A stretch of DNA of 64,000 bases from Adineta vaga (GCA_021613535.1 CP075492.1:19034001-19098000); one strand, 5' to 3'. Positions 1 to 13,546 are shown, counted from the stretch's first letter. Made by a program: numbers and translations. The notes: generated by a model not told the origin, from the sequence alone.

Positions 1-3000
1 TGAAGTCTGAAAGATTAGAATTTTAAATTTGAATAAATTTTTAAAAAATCTTCATACTTTTGTTCAATATGATGTAAAGTTATTTCCATTTGATTTTTTT
101 CTCCGTTCTTTAATGTATATCTCCAATAGTCATCAGCTATTGCACTTTCACGTTGCATTGCATCAGTAACTATTTATTTTACGAAGAAATAAATTAGGTT
201 TTTTTGTTTTTGTGTAATAAAAGTTTTACTTTTGAATTCTTCTTTATCGATACTATTAGAATTGATATCAATTCGATCAATTGGTAAAATATCACAAGTA
301 ACTAACCAAACATCAAGAAATAAATCGTGATTATTTATGAATATTTTACCTGATACATTATTTCGACGTTGTTGACAAATAGTTTTTAGTTTTTCGAAGA
401 TATATCGAATGAAAATAAAGAGATAATATAAAATATTAAATGGCGGTGGTAATAAAGGTTTATCTCGATATTCAAAAACAAGCAAAAATCGTTGATAACG
501 CCATAGTATATGAGATTGACTTTCGACATTTTGAATTGTAAGACTAAAAACGAAGAATGAATAGATTTATACTTCTCACGTATGATTTTGTTTATACTTA
601 AATAAAGCGACAAGTACATTAAGAAGAAGTACATTGGCAATGGCAACAAACAATATTGCCAAGAGAAAAGCCACATCCGAAAGTGAATCATCACCATCTA
701 AACGAAAAAGAAAATAATAGACGAAATTGTATTGAAATTCTTTATACCAATTGGATCTACTTGTCCAAAGATTTTCCAAACACCATAATTTGTAACATCA
801 CGTATTGTTTCCCATGTCCATAAATCATTTCCACCATTTGCTGTACTAACATTATATAATGATCCATCGCTATTATAATTCCAAGATACTTGATTCGTTG
901 TATTAATTAATGACCATGATGCAACTGAAAATCCATACAAAAAAATCATAATAAAACAAATAAAAAATAGAAGATCTCTCATCTAGAAATTCAAAAGAAA
1001 ATGAAATGAAAGAAAATTTTGATTATTTACGGTATTAAAAATCATAAATAATTTTGGTCCAAATTTTTCATATGCCGCAAATAAATGTAATGTTCGAACA
1101 TACCAAATTATCAAATCAAGACATAAAAATATTCTTAGAAAATTATTTCACAAATAAATATAAATTCATTTTCTTTTCAAAATTTGTTTTACTTTGATAC
1201 AATAAAAAGTGATTCATTGACAAAAAATCTTGTAATAAAACCAATAAGATATAAGATGATTGCTAAAACATCCATCATATTCCATATTTCTGATAAATAT
1301 TCTCTTTTTGATTCAGCAGTAATAAACTGAAAAGAAAATATTATAAATATCGATAAATCTAAACTATAGAAATTTATTATTACTTGACGTGCTTCTTCTA
1401 TAACTAAACACCATAAACAAATATGAAGAATGATTTCTGGAATTGGTATATGTAAATCTTGAATTCCTGATCGTTGTTCATGATAATCATTCCATGGAAA
1501 ATAATCAACAAGAAGAACAAAACTGAACAATCCAAGAAATAGAACAAAGAATATCTAAAAATCAAATTTTGAGAATATATTAAAACTATATAATGAATTT
1601 TTTTCTTACCATATAATAATAAAATCGTACAATAGGTGCACGATAAAAATATGCAATTTTATCAATTTTTCGTAGATGATTTTTTCCTTGATTTAAATTA
1701 GGTCTTCAAAAAACAAACAAACAAGAATTCTATTAATTTTCATATATTAATCATTATTATCTTACCTAATAACATTATGAATCATCATTGGTTGACTAAC
1801 TTTTGATGCATCTCGAGCACTTCGAACCAACTAGTTTAACAAGTCTCGTTTTTTTTCTCGTCATTTTTGTTTTGTTCACTTACTCTTTTACGTTTTTGTA
1901 CATATGGTAGAAAAAAACAAAATATTGGTAATAGAGGAAGAAATAACGAACAGAGAAAGACCTGAAAATAAAAAAAAAACATGTTTAAAATCTATTATAT
2001 TATTTGAAATATATACTCGAAAATGAATAGCTTGTCGTTTATAATTAATATATCCAAACCTAAAAAACTTCACTTGATTAGTTTCATCTAAGAATAAAAA
2101 TTCTCATTACCATTCATTATTAACATATTTTTGAACACATTTTGATGCAATAAATGATCGACAATTGCCTTTTAAAGCTAAATGTAATGGTGTAGTACCA
2201 TAGAATACATTACTAGGTCGTTTAAGCATATCAACAGCAAATTCTTCGTCATTATCAAAACATCGATCAATAATTGATGTTGCATAAGTATCGAATTGAC
2301 TAAGAAAAACAAAACAAAACAAAAGAGAAATTTTAATGAATAAAAAAAGAAAACTATTTTAATATTACGTACTTAGCATTTTCAATGTATTGTTGTTTTG
2401 TATCAAAATCGAGTGTAAGATGCACTGCTCGTCGATAGATTTGTGCTCCAAATAAAGGAGCTATTGATGAATTCTATAGATGAAATGTGAAATGTATCAT
2501 TTATTCATTATATTTTTGTACCCAAGTTTTTGAGCAAAGATACGTTGCAAGTTCAAATCGATCAAGAAAAATAGCCCAAAGAAATAAATCACGTGATGCA
2601 CCTTTACCTAATTGTTGATCATCTTTGAATGATAATGTTCTATCAACCATATTTCCATTACACTACAGAAATATACTATAAATAAATCAATATTTTTTTT
2701 CTTACTAATGATTTAAAATAAGACAAATAAAATGAATCTCGTATTGTTGATGTATTTGTATTACGTTTCTCTCGAAATTTCAGAGGTAATGCATTACTAG
2801 TCTAAAAAAGAAAATTTAATATATTTATTTCTTTTTTTTTGTATTTTAAAATAAAGATATTTCATTACATCTGTTGTATTATAAAGCTGTTTGAGATCTC
2901 CAATTGTTAAATTTTCAAGTGATGTACCAAATTCAATAAGTAATTCAACAAAATCAACATGGCCACGACGAAGTGCATCGACAAGAGCACGACGAAGATC

Positions 3001-4882
3001 AATTTCCTTAAATTAAATGTACAAAATATATTATAAACATTAAAAAAAAACCGTATTATATACTTTCCATTTCGATATAGTTGTATCTGAGAGAAGATTT
3101 TTTTGAGTATAATCAAATTTATGCCATGCCTAAATCAATATAAAGAAACCGAAGATCTAATTTGTTTTTATTTAACATATACCATAGCTAATTTAAGTTC
3201 AGCTGTTCGTCGATGTCGTTCATTACTATCACCAGAAAATTTGGCAGCTATATTCAATAAAACAACAACGATAGAGAAAATCTATAAAGAATTTTTACCA
3301 TTGAATAAAGCTTCAAGAATAGCGTCTTCAAGATTACCATTATGTTTTTTACTATCGAATTTGAATATTGTTACTAGCTGATGACGTTCATTTAATACTC
3401 GACATAGATCACTTTTGATTTCATCAATCCAAACATTATCATTTCGTGCTTTCATTAAACTGAATTGATTGAAATAGAAATAGTTATTAATCAATTATGA
3501 ATATTAAAAACAGTAATACTTACATTGCATTGATCTCTGTATCTCGTGAATCTCCTCTAACAGCAGCTGTTTGTGGTCGTGAAGGATAAGAATTATTATT
3601 AGGATTACTCTCACTCTCAGAATAACAAGCATATAATTCAGCAACTAAATCAGCAGCACGACCAGAATCCTTTTAGAAAAGAAAAAAAACAAAAAAAAGA
3701 TCTATTTAAATGATCAAGTTGTTTTCATACTTTGACAACTACTACTGGAGTATTTGATTCAAGTGCTTGACATATAGTTTTAATTGATGATGGACCACCT
3801 TCAACTAAAACCATAACAATTGGTATGAGTGTTTCAATTATTTCTTCTTGTGAATTTGTTTGTGAAGAAATATGTCGAGAACATTTCTCAATTTCTGCTC
3901 GTAAAGGAAGAACAGTATCAGCACTTGTTCCACCATCATCAAATAATAAAAAATGAGTATGATTTGGTTCTAGATCACATCGTTTCTTTGCTTTTTCTTT
4001 AATAACATAATTTCTAACACAATATTCATCACCTACATCCTAAACTCGATTCAAACAAAAACTGAGTGTTTTTTTTTTCTTTTCTTCAACTGACCATATG
4101 AACAGCATTTATGGATTGGTTTCGCGTAGATCTTGTTAATAGATGAAATGCTTTAGAATTATTGACCATTTTCGTAGAGAAACTATTCGATTGATTAGCA
4201 AGTAGTTCATTTCCTGCTGTATAGCCCCAACTACCAATACCAATACATGGTACATCAAGTCCATGTTTTTTATTTTTATAACGATAATTATTCAGAGCTT
4301 CTCCGACTTCTTTAACAACACCTGCATTTGTACCAGCTGTAATTAACCATGCATCTAAATGAATAATAAAAAAAATATTTTCTCATTGATTTTATATCTA
4401 TTTTTTATTAAATAAAAATGATTTACTTGTAGTAACAGCAGCAGTAACTAAACCACGTTGGAAAACTTTTCTTAATCGTGTTGACATTTCAAAACTTTTC
4501 GCTCCACCAGTTACAGATATAATTAAATCTGGAATTGGTAAACGCCATCCTTCTTGCATAAATTTGACAGTTGTTTCAGCATTTGTATTTAAACTTAATC
4601 GTATATATTCTGAAAGACGAGTAGATGAATCTAATTGATTTTCATCAAATTTAAGAAAACCATATTCAGTTGTTAAGTCCGATGAACTATTTATAGAATA
4701 TTTACAAATATCTTTTTATTGAAAATTGTTTTAAACTTACGAATCTTGTTGACGAATGGATAGTTTTTGAACTGTCTAAAATATTTAAGAAATAGAAATT
4801 TATTGAATAAATCAATTTTCTGATCGTTTTTTTTTGTTACATCTTGAATATGATGCATTTGTTCAGCAATTTCGGCAGCCAT
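1..4882 (-). CDS. TRPM-like cation channel, 3' end beyond window
   Basis: Transient receptor potential channel of the melastatin type, expected to conduct cations across a membrane. The start is ATG at 4880-4882 (MAAEIAEQMHHIQD). About 20 short exons follow. The N-terminal TRPM homology (SLOG/LSDAT) region is clear at about 4600-3550, with PDLIISVTGGAKSFEMS, AWLITAGTNAGVVKEVGEA and LLFDDGG. A helical and ankyrin-like middle follows (ALVDALRRGHVDFVELLIEFG, TTPLHLALKG). The six-helix pore domain runs from about 1660 to 590. The filter segment GVWKIFGQVD resembles the FGQ filter of TRPM2/TRPM8-class channels, and S6 reads NVLLLNVLVALF. Beyond S6 a C-terminal cytoplasmic exon and a coiled-coil-like exon (about 170-1) continue off the left edge, so a Nudix or kinase tail cannot be judged. 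No lesion was seen. The TRPM family call is confident; the subtype is not. Confidence 0.88.
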
Positions 4883-6748
4883 TTATTAAACATAAACTAA
4901 ATGTATATATAATTTTATCTTAACATCGTTTAAGTTGCACAAGAAGAAGAAAAAAGGGCAAGAAAAAAGTACATTGTTGTTTATCATAAGTTCATTTCTT
5001 TTCTTGTTTTTATTTTATTTTTATGAAATGAATCAACGAGAAACGAGAATTGCTTGCTGTTCTGTCAAGTCTAAAGAAACATTTACATACTAATTGTTTA
5101 TCGTTGATGAAAAAACTCATCTGAAGTATAAGACTTTGAATTTTAATTCAATGAAATTTCTTTCGATTCAGTATGTTGATCTATTCAAATATTTGCATTC
5201 TCAATATGAAGTTCTTTGTACCTATTTTTAGAACTCATTTTGAAGATGTGAATGTAACGCGAATGATTGGACATTGATTCGTTGTGTTATTCTATATTTT
5301 ATCAATCATATTATGAACTGAATCTTATCGATTAGAGAAAAATTTTGTTTTTTTGTTCTGTTAATAAAATAATTATTCTACATAGATGTTGTGATGAAAG
5401 AATAAAAGTATTTCAAAATAATAAAAAGAAAAGTAATCATAAATGAATACATATGCAATTCATTTTCGAAGCTGCTCTAACCTTCTTCTTTTTCCGGAAA
5501 CTGGTGAAATATTATGAAAGATATTGTCAAAACTTTTTCGAAAAATGTTCTAGACGGATAAAGTTGAGAGAGAGAGAGAAATTTAGATAAACAAAGATTT
5601 TTAGATAACTCTCAATCTTAATTGTATTTAATCTACTTTAACAAATATATAATTAAAATGAGTTAATGAATCATCTGAAAACTGAAAGTTTAAAATTTCT
5701 TTCATTTTTCTCTTATCGCAATACCTTCTGTAAAAATACATGTTGCTTCATTATGTTTAATTGTCTCATGTAAAGAATAAAAATCATGTTTTTTATCGTG
5801 ATGTTCTTTGTCGATGAACTCGAATATGTATGAATAAATCATCATCAATGAATACTTTCATGAAATAATTGATAACATAAGCAAACGTCTTCTTTGACAT
5901 ATTTTGTTACTCGATTTAAATTCTATTTATTTTATGCAAAATAATCCAGAAAAACTGACTTCCAAGTAGCAATATGTTTTTCACGATGTTCTTCAGTACA
6001 ATGATGTACTTTATTTTCTTGATGTTTTTTTTTATGTTGATTATGAATTACTGGATGTTTTATTTCAGATCGTTCAGTAACAAGAATATAATAAAATTAT
6101 TAAATATACGTATATGTAAGATCATAGATCATAACGACATGAATATATCTTAATTCTTGAATTTCAGATCTGGCATCCTAAAAAGAGAAATATTTATATG
6201 AATAAACCATAACAGGATCCATATTATTGAAATTCTTGTCAAATTAACTAAGATGTTTTGTTTTGTTATATATTTAGAAATCTTCCGATTCAATATGTCT
6301 GTGTGATTATGCTACCACGTGCTCGTTTGTCAAGAAAGACGGTAAGAAAAAAAAATTCTATCGTTTAACATGGAAAGTGTTTCTTCCTTTCTCTTTCTTC
6401 TCTACATCTTTAATACAACTGAAATAAGATGAAAGAATTCTTCATTTTTTCTCTTTCTGAACACGCATTTTGTTTTTTTTTGCGTCTGTCAACAACTAAC
6501 GTTTGTTACCATGATTCATATGATGATCAATTAGATTTATTCTTAGTATTTTGACAAAAGTATTGGTGTTCTAAGAATAGAAAAACGGTAATGTACAATC
6601 AATAAGCAGTAGTTTCAAATGGATATTTGCGAGAATTGGTTTGAACGCAACTATACCCTCGATCGAATTATACTTTGTTATGAGTATCACGCATTGGAAA
6701 AAGTTTATTTATTATATGTAACAAAGTCAAAATACACTAATAAATTAT
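4883..6748. other. Intergenic AT-rich region
   Basis: No convincing gene. A GA-rich run lies near 5565-5580. On the minus strand about 6105-5929 there is an open stretch rich in His and Lys (VIHNQHKKKHQENKVHHC) ending in a stop. It could be the last exon of a small protein, but no upstream exon or start was found. Confidence 0.4.
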
Positions 6749-6973
6749 TTAGTAAAGTCGAGGGCCATAAGGATTTACATATCCTGTACCACCCATAGGC
6801 ACGAATTCGTTGTCTTGCATAATATTTGTCGTTGCATTGTAAGAATTTCGATGACATATTGTAGAATGCAATAAGAGTTGAGTGCTTTTATATGATAACG
6901 GCATATCTTTGGAGAAAAGGCGTGATATTAATTCATATTGTATGACAAAAATATTGATTAGTGCATAGTGCAA
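6749..6973 (-). CDS. Possible small protein, unrecognised
   Basis: An open frame of 74 codons from an ATG at 6971-6973. The C-terminus is Gly/Pro/Tyr-rich (FVPMGGTGYVNPYGPRLY), which is less AT-driven than chance frames here and could be a genuine terminal exon. No domain is recognised, and there is no supporting neighbour. A chance frame is equally likely. Confidence 0.2.
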   Translation of the reverse strand: MHYALINIFVIQYELISRLFSKDMPLSYKSTQLLLHSTICHRNSYNATTNIMQDNEFVPMGGTGYVNPYGPRLY

Positions 6974-7119
6974 TTATACCTATCGTTATGTAGTGCATAT
7001 CAAAGAGATAAAGAAAAAAGGGCGTTTCCTTTATTATACTCATTTTAATACAATTATACTAACTACATCACCTTTTCTACCAATACTATTCGAAATTTTG
7101 ATAGTGTATAGAAGGTAGT

Positions 7120-7168
7120 TACCAGGAAACTAATGCGAGACACGAAAAAGAACGCAGTTATTGTTTAA
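7120..7168 (+). repeat. 49-bp direct repeat, left copy
   Basis: This 49-bp sequence, beginning TACCAGGAAACTAATGCGAG, recurs exactly at 9198-9246. The two copies bracket the foldback element. It is far too long for an ordinary target-site duplication, so it may be a terminal direct repeat of the element or a recombination product. Confidence 0.85.
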
Positions 7169-9197
7169 GGGGACCCCCCCCCTTAAAAAACGTCATTTTT
7201 TCGAAAAAAATCGAAATTGAGTTTTTCACATAGGAAGATGCGCCGTGTTTTCCTCTTTCAGAATATGTATAATTTTTTTTAAAATAATTAGATTTTCATG
7301 TACTTTTTGTATAAAACATATAACTAACTATCAGCATGTATTTTGAAATTTTCGCTATTTTGAAAAGTTTTTTAGTTTTGATCAAAATTGCATTACCAAT
7401 TCTGACAACGTTTAATAGTATTCTTTTACAAAGATTACTAAGCTTCTACCGACACCCTAGCTGAGGGCTATATACAGAAACCCCTCCCCATATTAAAAGA
7501 CCCCCCATATTAGAAGACCCCTTTGGACGTATTTTTCCTAGTCTTTTTCTGTTTTCCCCAGCAAAAAAGACCAAAAATTTTCAAAAGTTTGCGGGGTCAT
7601 GTTAGAAGACCAGGGGTCTTTTAATCTGGGGAGGGGCTTGGGTAAAGTTAGCATCATATTCGAGTATTCTTTGTCCGGATTCGCCTGTAAACTTGTGCTG
7701 GTCTCCGAAAAGGTTTTTTTGGATGCAGAATTTAATTCTCTATCGAATGATGCCAAATTTATTAGGGTTCATCGTCCAAAAAATAGAGTTTGGGCTGAAA
7801 AACTGAGTTTTTCAGCCAGGTTTTCGAAAGAAAACTTTTGTATTTCTTGTCCAGATTCGCTCTGTAACGTGTGCTGCCTCTTAAAAGGGATGTGTTAGAC
7901 TCAGAATTCAATTCTCTATCGAATGATGTCATTTTCTAAGGGGGTCATCGGGAGAAAAAAACCGTACACCCACACCCATACTCACACCTTGACCTCCGAT
8001 AAAACCCCTCGAAAATAACATGGTTCGATAGAGAATTGAATTCTGGGTCTAACACATCCCTTTTAAGAGGCAGCACACGTTACAGAGCGAATCCGGACAA
8101 GAAATGCAAAAGTTTTCTTTCGAAAACCTGGCTGAAAAACTCAGTTTTTTGGCAGAAACTCTATTTTTTGGACGATGAACCCTAATAAATTTGGCATCAT
8201 TCGATAGAGAATTAAATTCTGCACCCAACAAAACCTTTTCGGAGACCAGCGCAAGTTTATAGGCGAATCCGGACAAAGAATACTCGAATATGGTGCTAAC
8301 TTTTCTTACCTGGGCTATTTATCGATACGTTGTACTCTGCACTAAATAGCTGGAGTATATTGAACAGGATTGCATTTAGAAAATTTAATGTAATTTTGAA
8401 TACGAACTGATGCTATTTCTATGGAAGTGGGTGTGGGTGTTACAGAGATGTAATACTGACACCCACACCCTCAGCTACCCACACCCTGAGAGAAAATTAT
8501 GCTGATTATAATTCGGTTGTAATATTTTGTTAATCTCTGACCGAAAACTTTCAATTTTTCTGGTTTTTCTTAAGAAATATGTGCGTCATAGGTTTCTAAA
8601 ACACATGAGCCATCCGATAACATGGAGAGAAACGTGCTTCACCATGGTAGATGGTGCTAGTTTATGTCATCTAATACGTAATATAAAAAGGCGCGTTAAA
8701 ATATACGGAAATATACGATTTCAGAGTATTTTTTTTCAAATTTGAATAAGAAAACAACTTCCAAAACTTATTTTGCGTTTTTCTCAAAACACTATTTTGA
8801 ATAAGGAAAATTGCTATAACTCGGTCAATTGATGAGCTATACCCAATTCTTTTTTTTTGTTCGAAAGGTCTGAACGAAACGAAACTTTTCATCAGACACT
8901 TTTTTTAAAATCAACTCCTGGACTGAGAAAAATCAAATTTACCGTGATTAAAACACCGTTTTTTTAGTCCTCTTTACTAAAAAAACTGTAAAAAACAAAT
9001 TATACATAATTTCGAAAATCCGTCTGATGAAAAGTTGCGTCTTGAGACGGGCTTTAATTTGAGACCAACCCGGCCTCTGTAGCTCACACGGTGACCGAGT
9101 TATAGCAACTCTCCTAGAGGCCAAAATGACCTATAAATGAGCTGTAAGTCAGATTTAGTGAGACCGATCGGGCTCAAATTTTTACTAGAAGTATATC
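7169..9197. mobile_element. Foldback (long inverted repeat) element, non-coding
   Basis: The insert carries nested inverted repeats. The largest has arms at about 7635-7933 and 8022-8312 (about 290 bp each, many mismatches) around a loop of about 90 bp that contains ACACCCACACCCATACTCAC. An outer G/C-run pair lies at about 7478-7530 and 7600-7638. A second foldback pairs about 8800-8900 with 9020-9115 (TTGCTATAACTCGGTCA against TGACCGAGTTATAGCAA). Open frames in the arms are mirror images of each other and are not genes. No transposase is present, so it would be non-autonomous. A related fragment lies near 27760-27830. Confidence 0.75.
8426..8489. repeat. Telomere-motif hairpin (TGTGGG type)
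   Basis: GTGGGTGTGGGTGTTACAG is followed after a short spacer by CACCCACACCCTCAGCTACC, so the two strands of the motif face each other. It lies inside the foldback element. It belongs to the dispersed family described in the findings. Confidence 0.8.
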
Positions 9198-9246
9198 TAC
9201 CAGGAAACTAATGCGAGACACGAAAAAGAACGCAGTTATTGTTTAA
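9198..9246 (+). repeat. 49-bp direct repeat, right copy
   Basis: Exact second copy of 7120-7168, closing the foldback element on its right side. The protease gene begins 255 bp downstream. Confidence 0.85.
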
Positions 9247-9500
9247 CATTCAGTAAATCAAATACAATAAAAGTTTCTTTATATCATTGTTGTATTACTC
9301 ATTTCTCTTTTGTGTATACTTTTAGCATAATAATCTTAGAATATCGAAGTAACAGAGAATTTGAAAAAACATGAAAGAGGCACAGCGAGAGAGTAAGAGA
9401 GAAAAAAACAACAACATATATAACATTTTTCTTCTTTCAATGATTATAGAGTAAAAATTATTGAAAATAAAAAGGAAAAATTTGATTCCATTGAAAAAAA

Positions 9501-10689
9501 ATGCCATTCAAAAAGTTTTTAATAAATCGTAATCAAAATCGAAAATCTCGTTTAAATGGTATCTTACCATCGACGCGTTTACCACATAAACATAATTTAC
9601 ATCAAGTATTCAGTGATCATGTTATGTATACTTCTGATCAATTACCACCAAAGACGGATCTTCGAAATTTCATGACACCAGTTGAGAATCAATCTCAAAT
9701 TGGTAGTTGGTAAGATACAATTGGTTTTATTTTCGTATAATTCTATTTAATATTCTTTTATATAGTTCATCAAATTGTCTTGCTGGTAGAAAAGAGATTT
9801 TTTTTAATTTGATTATAATATAGAAATACAAATATTGATTCTTAGGTGCATATGAATATTTAACAAAGAAAGAAAGTGGAAACGATATTGATGTAAGTCG
9901 TTTGTTTATTTATTACAATGGTCGTGTTAAAGAACACAATGATTGTGCTGTGACTGATTCTGGTTGTACAATGACATGTGCTATCGAAGCGCTAGAAGAA
10001 TCAGGTGTTTGCCTTGAATCAATTTGGCCTTATGATATTGCAAACGTCAATACACGTCCTCCAGATAACGCTTATCAAACAGCAAAACCTCATAAAATTA
10101 CTCAAGCATTGCAGATGAATATTGATTTAAACGAAATGAAATCATGTTTAGCACAGGGTTTTCCATTTGCATTTGGTTTGAAATTGTTTACATCATTCGA
10201 TAAAGCAGCGAATACAGGTATTGTACCAATGCCAAATAATTCTGATCTTAATCGACAATCAGATGGATGGTTAGTTTTTCAATTCAGATTATAATTCATA
10301 AATGAAATATTTCATTGTTTTTATTATGTTATAGTCATGCTCTCTTGACTGTTGGTTATAGTGATCAATCACAAGCATTTATTGTTCGAAATTCATGGGG
10401 TGAAGAATGGGTAAGGAAATTATTATAAATTTTTTGTTTTTAATTCTTAATATTGATTTTCTAGGGAGATAAAGGTTATTGTTATATTCCATACGACTAT
10501 GTTGCAAATACGGATTATTGTTTTGATGTTTGGACTATTAGAAAAGTCGAAACTGATAATTTCGGTCAAGATCATTGGGATCAGGATGATTCAACTGATT
10601 ATCGACAAATGACTGATGATAATAATGATGATGATGATGATAACAATAATAGTATCATACAAGATTTTAATAATAATGATGAGAATTAA
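9501..10689 (+). CDS. Papain-fold (C1A-like) cysteine protease, copy 1
   Basis: Predicted cysteine protease of 317 aa. Exons are 9501-9709, 9766-9785, 9846-10269, 10335-10410 and 10465-10689, which sum to 318 codons including the stop. The catalytic set is complete. The oxyanion Gln sits six residues before the nucleophile in NQSQIGSCSSNC (split by introns 1 and 2), the His is in CHALLTVGYSD, and the Asn is in RNSWGEEWG. The Cys motif GSCSSN differs from the classical GSCWAF and resembles the shorter GSCTAN-type members of the family. There is no signal peptide and no recognisable propeptide inhibitor, so it may be cytosolic. The C-terminus is an Asp/Asn-rich acidic tail. It forms a tandem pair with the next gene. 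Confidence 0.85.
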
Positions 10690-11146
10690 GATGACATTCT
10701 ATTTCATTTTTAAAGATAAATTATTGAATATATTAAATTAATTTCTCTTTTTCTTTTGTTTTTGTTTTTTAGAAAATGATTCCAACTATGATAAATGAAA
10801 AGACAGACACTCTTACAATTCTATTCTTCTTTAATAAATATATATCTATGTAATGTCTTGAATATCTCGAATATAATAGGTCATCGTAAAAAGAACATAG
10901 TTTTGTTATTTGTTTTCTTTAAATACCGAATGTACTTTTTTCGTCATTGACCTCATAGCACGATTGAGAAGAAGAAGAAGAAGAAAAAGTACGTTTTAAA
11001 AAAAGAACGCATAAGAATCGCTCAAAAGGAAGAAAACAAGAGAACTAACAAAATAACATTTTTAATGGAAGAAAAAATAAATAAAGAACGAGCAAACTAT
11101 TCTTGTTGTTAGAGTACATAGTAAATTTATTATATCCATTTGAAAA
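10690..11146. other. Intergenic spacer between tandem proteases
   Basis: AT-rich, with a short GAAGAAGAAG run near 10970. Nothing else is recognised. It probably holds the 3' UTR of copy 1 and the promoter of copy 2. Confidence 0.5.
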
Positions 11147-12716
11147 ATGCCACTAATAACATTTCTGTTGAATAAACTTTTGGATCGAAAATGTCGTCTC
11201 AATGGTATATGGCCTTCACATCGTCTACCTCACAAAGAATATTTACGTAGATTATTTAGTAATCATTTAATTTATAGTCCTGAAGAACTTCCTCCTAAAG
11301 TTGATCTTCGAAATTACATGACAACAGTAGAAGATCAATCGAGCATCGGTAGTTGGTAAATTTCTTTTAAATAAATACGATAAAAATGTTTCTTTTTCTC
11401 TTCTTTAGTTCAGCTAATGCTCTTGCAGGTAAAAACAAATAAAAATTTCTATATTTAAACTTTAGTTTGTTTGTGTTTCATTGTTAGGAGCATACGAATA
11501 TTTGTGTAAGAGATATTACGATGAATATATTGATGTGAGCCGATTATTTATCTATTATAATGGACGTACAAAAGAAAATCCATCACAATCATTGACTGAT
11601 TCAGGTTGTTCCATGACAAGTGCTATTGAAGCTCTTGAAGAATTTGGTACTTGTCTTGAATCAATTTGGCCATACGATGTATCACGAGCGAATACACGAC
11701 CGAACAATGATGCATACAACGAGGCAAGACCTCATACAATTTCAGAAGCACTTCAAGTTGGAATTGATCTAGATGAAATGAAATCATGTCTTGCTCAAGG
11801 CTTTCCTTTTGTATTTGGACTTCATCTTTTCACATCATTTGACAAAGCAGCAACCACAGGCGTCGTATCTATGCGAAGTTCAAGTGATCGTAGTCGTCAA
11901 TCTCATGGAAGGTATATAAATTTTCTTAATAGAAAGAAAATGTGAACAATTATTTCCATTCTTACTAGTCATGCACTTGTGGCCGTTGGCTATAGTGATC
12001 AATCACAATCATTTATTGTTAGAAATTCTTGGGGAGAAGATTGGGTAGGAATATCAATAACTAAATAGATAGATTGAGAGATATAGAACAATATAAATGT
12101 TCATTAGAAAAGAGTAATGAATTGATTCATAAACAAATCTAGATTTAGGAAAATGTGGATTTGATTTAAAAACCTTGTGAATCTCGAAAAATTATTGTCA
12201 TCTTCAATCTTTTAGGGTCATAGAGGATATTGTTATATTCCATACGATTATTTGACTGATTCAAATCTTTGTTTTGATTCATGGACAATTCGTAAAGTAT
12301 CTAATAATGATTTTGGTCAAGACCATTGGGATTATAATGATGATACTAATTATCAAAATATTAACAATTACGAGACTGATGATAATGATGTTAATTCTAC
12401 GATCGAAAATTTCCAAGAAGACGATTTTAGCATGAACTTTAGTTGTGATGGTGCAAATAGTGGCTTCGATAGAGATTCATGGAATATGTGCGACGATTTT
12501 ACATCCAATAACAGAGGCATGTACGATCAGCAATGGAACCGAGATGATAATTCTCGTTATAAAGATAGGGAAAATTATCCTGATCAGTGGAATCAAAATG
12601 AGAATTCTGATTATAATGATAGTGGAAAGTATGATCAAGGATGGCATCGTAATGATGAATCTCTTCCGCATCATAAACATCATCATGGGCGTCATCATCA
12701 TTATCACAAGCAGTAA
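11147..12716 (+). CDS. Papain-fold (C1A-like) cysteine protease, copy 2
   Basis: Tandem paralogue of the gene at 9501, 409 aa. Exons are 11147-11355, 11409-11428, 11488-11911, 11969-12044 and 12216-12716. The first four have exactly the same lengths as in copy 1 (209, 20, 424 and 76 nt), so the pair arose by duplication of a spliced-structure gene. The active site is kept: Gln and Cys in DQSSIGSCSANALAG, His in SHALVAVGYSD, Asn in RNSWGEDWG. The last exon is extended into an Asn/Asp-rich tail with repeated aromatic-acidic segments, then a His-rich end (HHKHHHGRHHHYHKQ) absent from copy 1. The His cluster could bind metal; that is inference. Confidence 0.85.
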
Positions 12717-12827
12717 AACTGCAATAGATACATTCTTATTCATTTTATTTGATTGATAAGATTTCTAATGTCAAATAAAATATCTATTAACATACACATT
12801 TTGAATTTTTTAATTATATAACAAAAC

Positions 12828-12882
12828 CTTGAAGGTATGGGTGTGGATTAAGAGACAATATCTACATGGTCACACACCCAAG
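12828..12882. repeat. Telomere-motif hairpin
   Basis: CCTTGAAGGTATGGGTGTGG is followed after about 20 bp by CACACACCCAAGG. This degenerate member of the hairpin family lies about 110 bp after the protease stop codon. Confidence 0.7.
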
Positions 12883-13546
12883 GAGGAAAAAGCGGATCCT
12901 AGATTTTCTAGATTCTGATAGTTCTTTGGAAATATATTTCAATATCGTTAAAACTTAATTTAAGGCCTAAGTCTAATGCTTCATCTTCCATATCGGTTTC
13001 CAAATTTTTACTGAGCAAAATACTACGATTTCGTAATAGTTTCTACTATTCTACCAATTGATATATATCCAGAATGACTATGCGAATCCTACTAATCATT
13101 AGTATCCGATAGCAAGATTTCAAGAAACATTGTCATCGTTCAATAGACATTAAAAAAAACAGGAAAAATCGACTTTTTTATATATGACGACAAACAGAAA
13201 ATAACGTTAAGATGCTAAACTATTTTAATCAATGAATTTATTGCGATTTAATGAATCTGTTTCAGGATCCATCAAGATCCGAAAAAATTGTGGTCTTCGC
13301 TTTCCTTTCCCTTGCAATATGCATCATAATCCTATTCAGAGTTCAACTATCGAAGTTCAATTTCATTGCATGATAACATTTGCACATGAAATCTAAACGA
13401 TATGATGAATTATTGATTGAAAAAATTACTTTGATTGTTATTAATTATTTCATAACATAAACATTATAGTTGAAAGAATTTAATGAACATAAAAATTGAT
13501 TTAAGAAAATCAAACATTCTCTTTTTCTTTCATCATTTTAAAATCA
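12883..13546. other. Intergenic region
   Basis: AT-rich, no coding signal. It separates the convergent protease and CipC-like genes. Confidence 0.5.

Noticed and set aside
7599-8276. Two open frames of similar protein sequence on opposite strands
   Set aside because: They are the mirror-image arms of the foldback element; the likeness follows from the inverted repeat and not from coding.
12445-12756. Long frames on both strands at the end of protease copy 2
   Set aside because: They are out-of-frame readings of the low-complexity tail exon of the protease.
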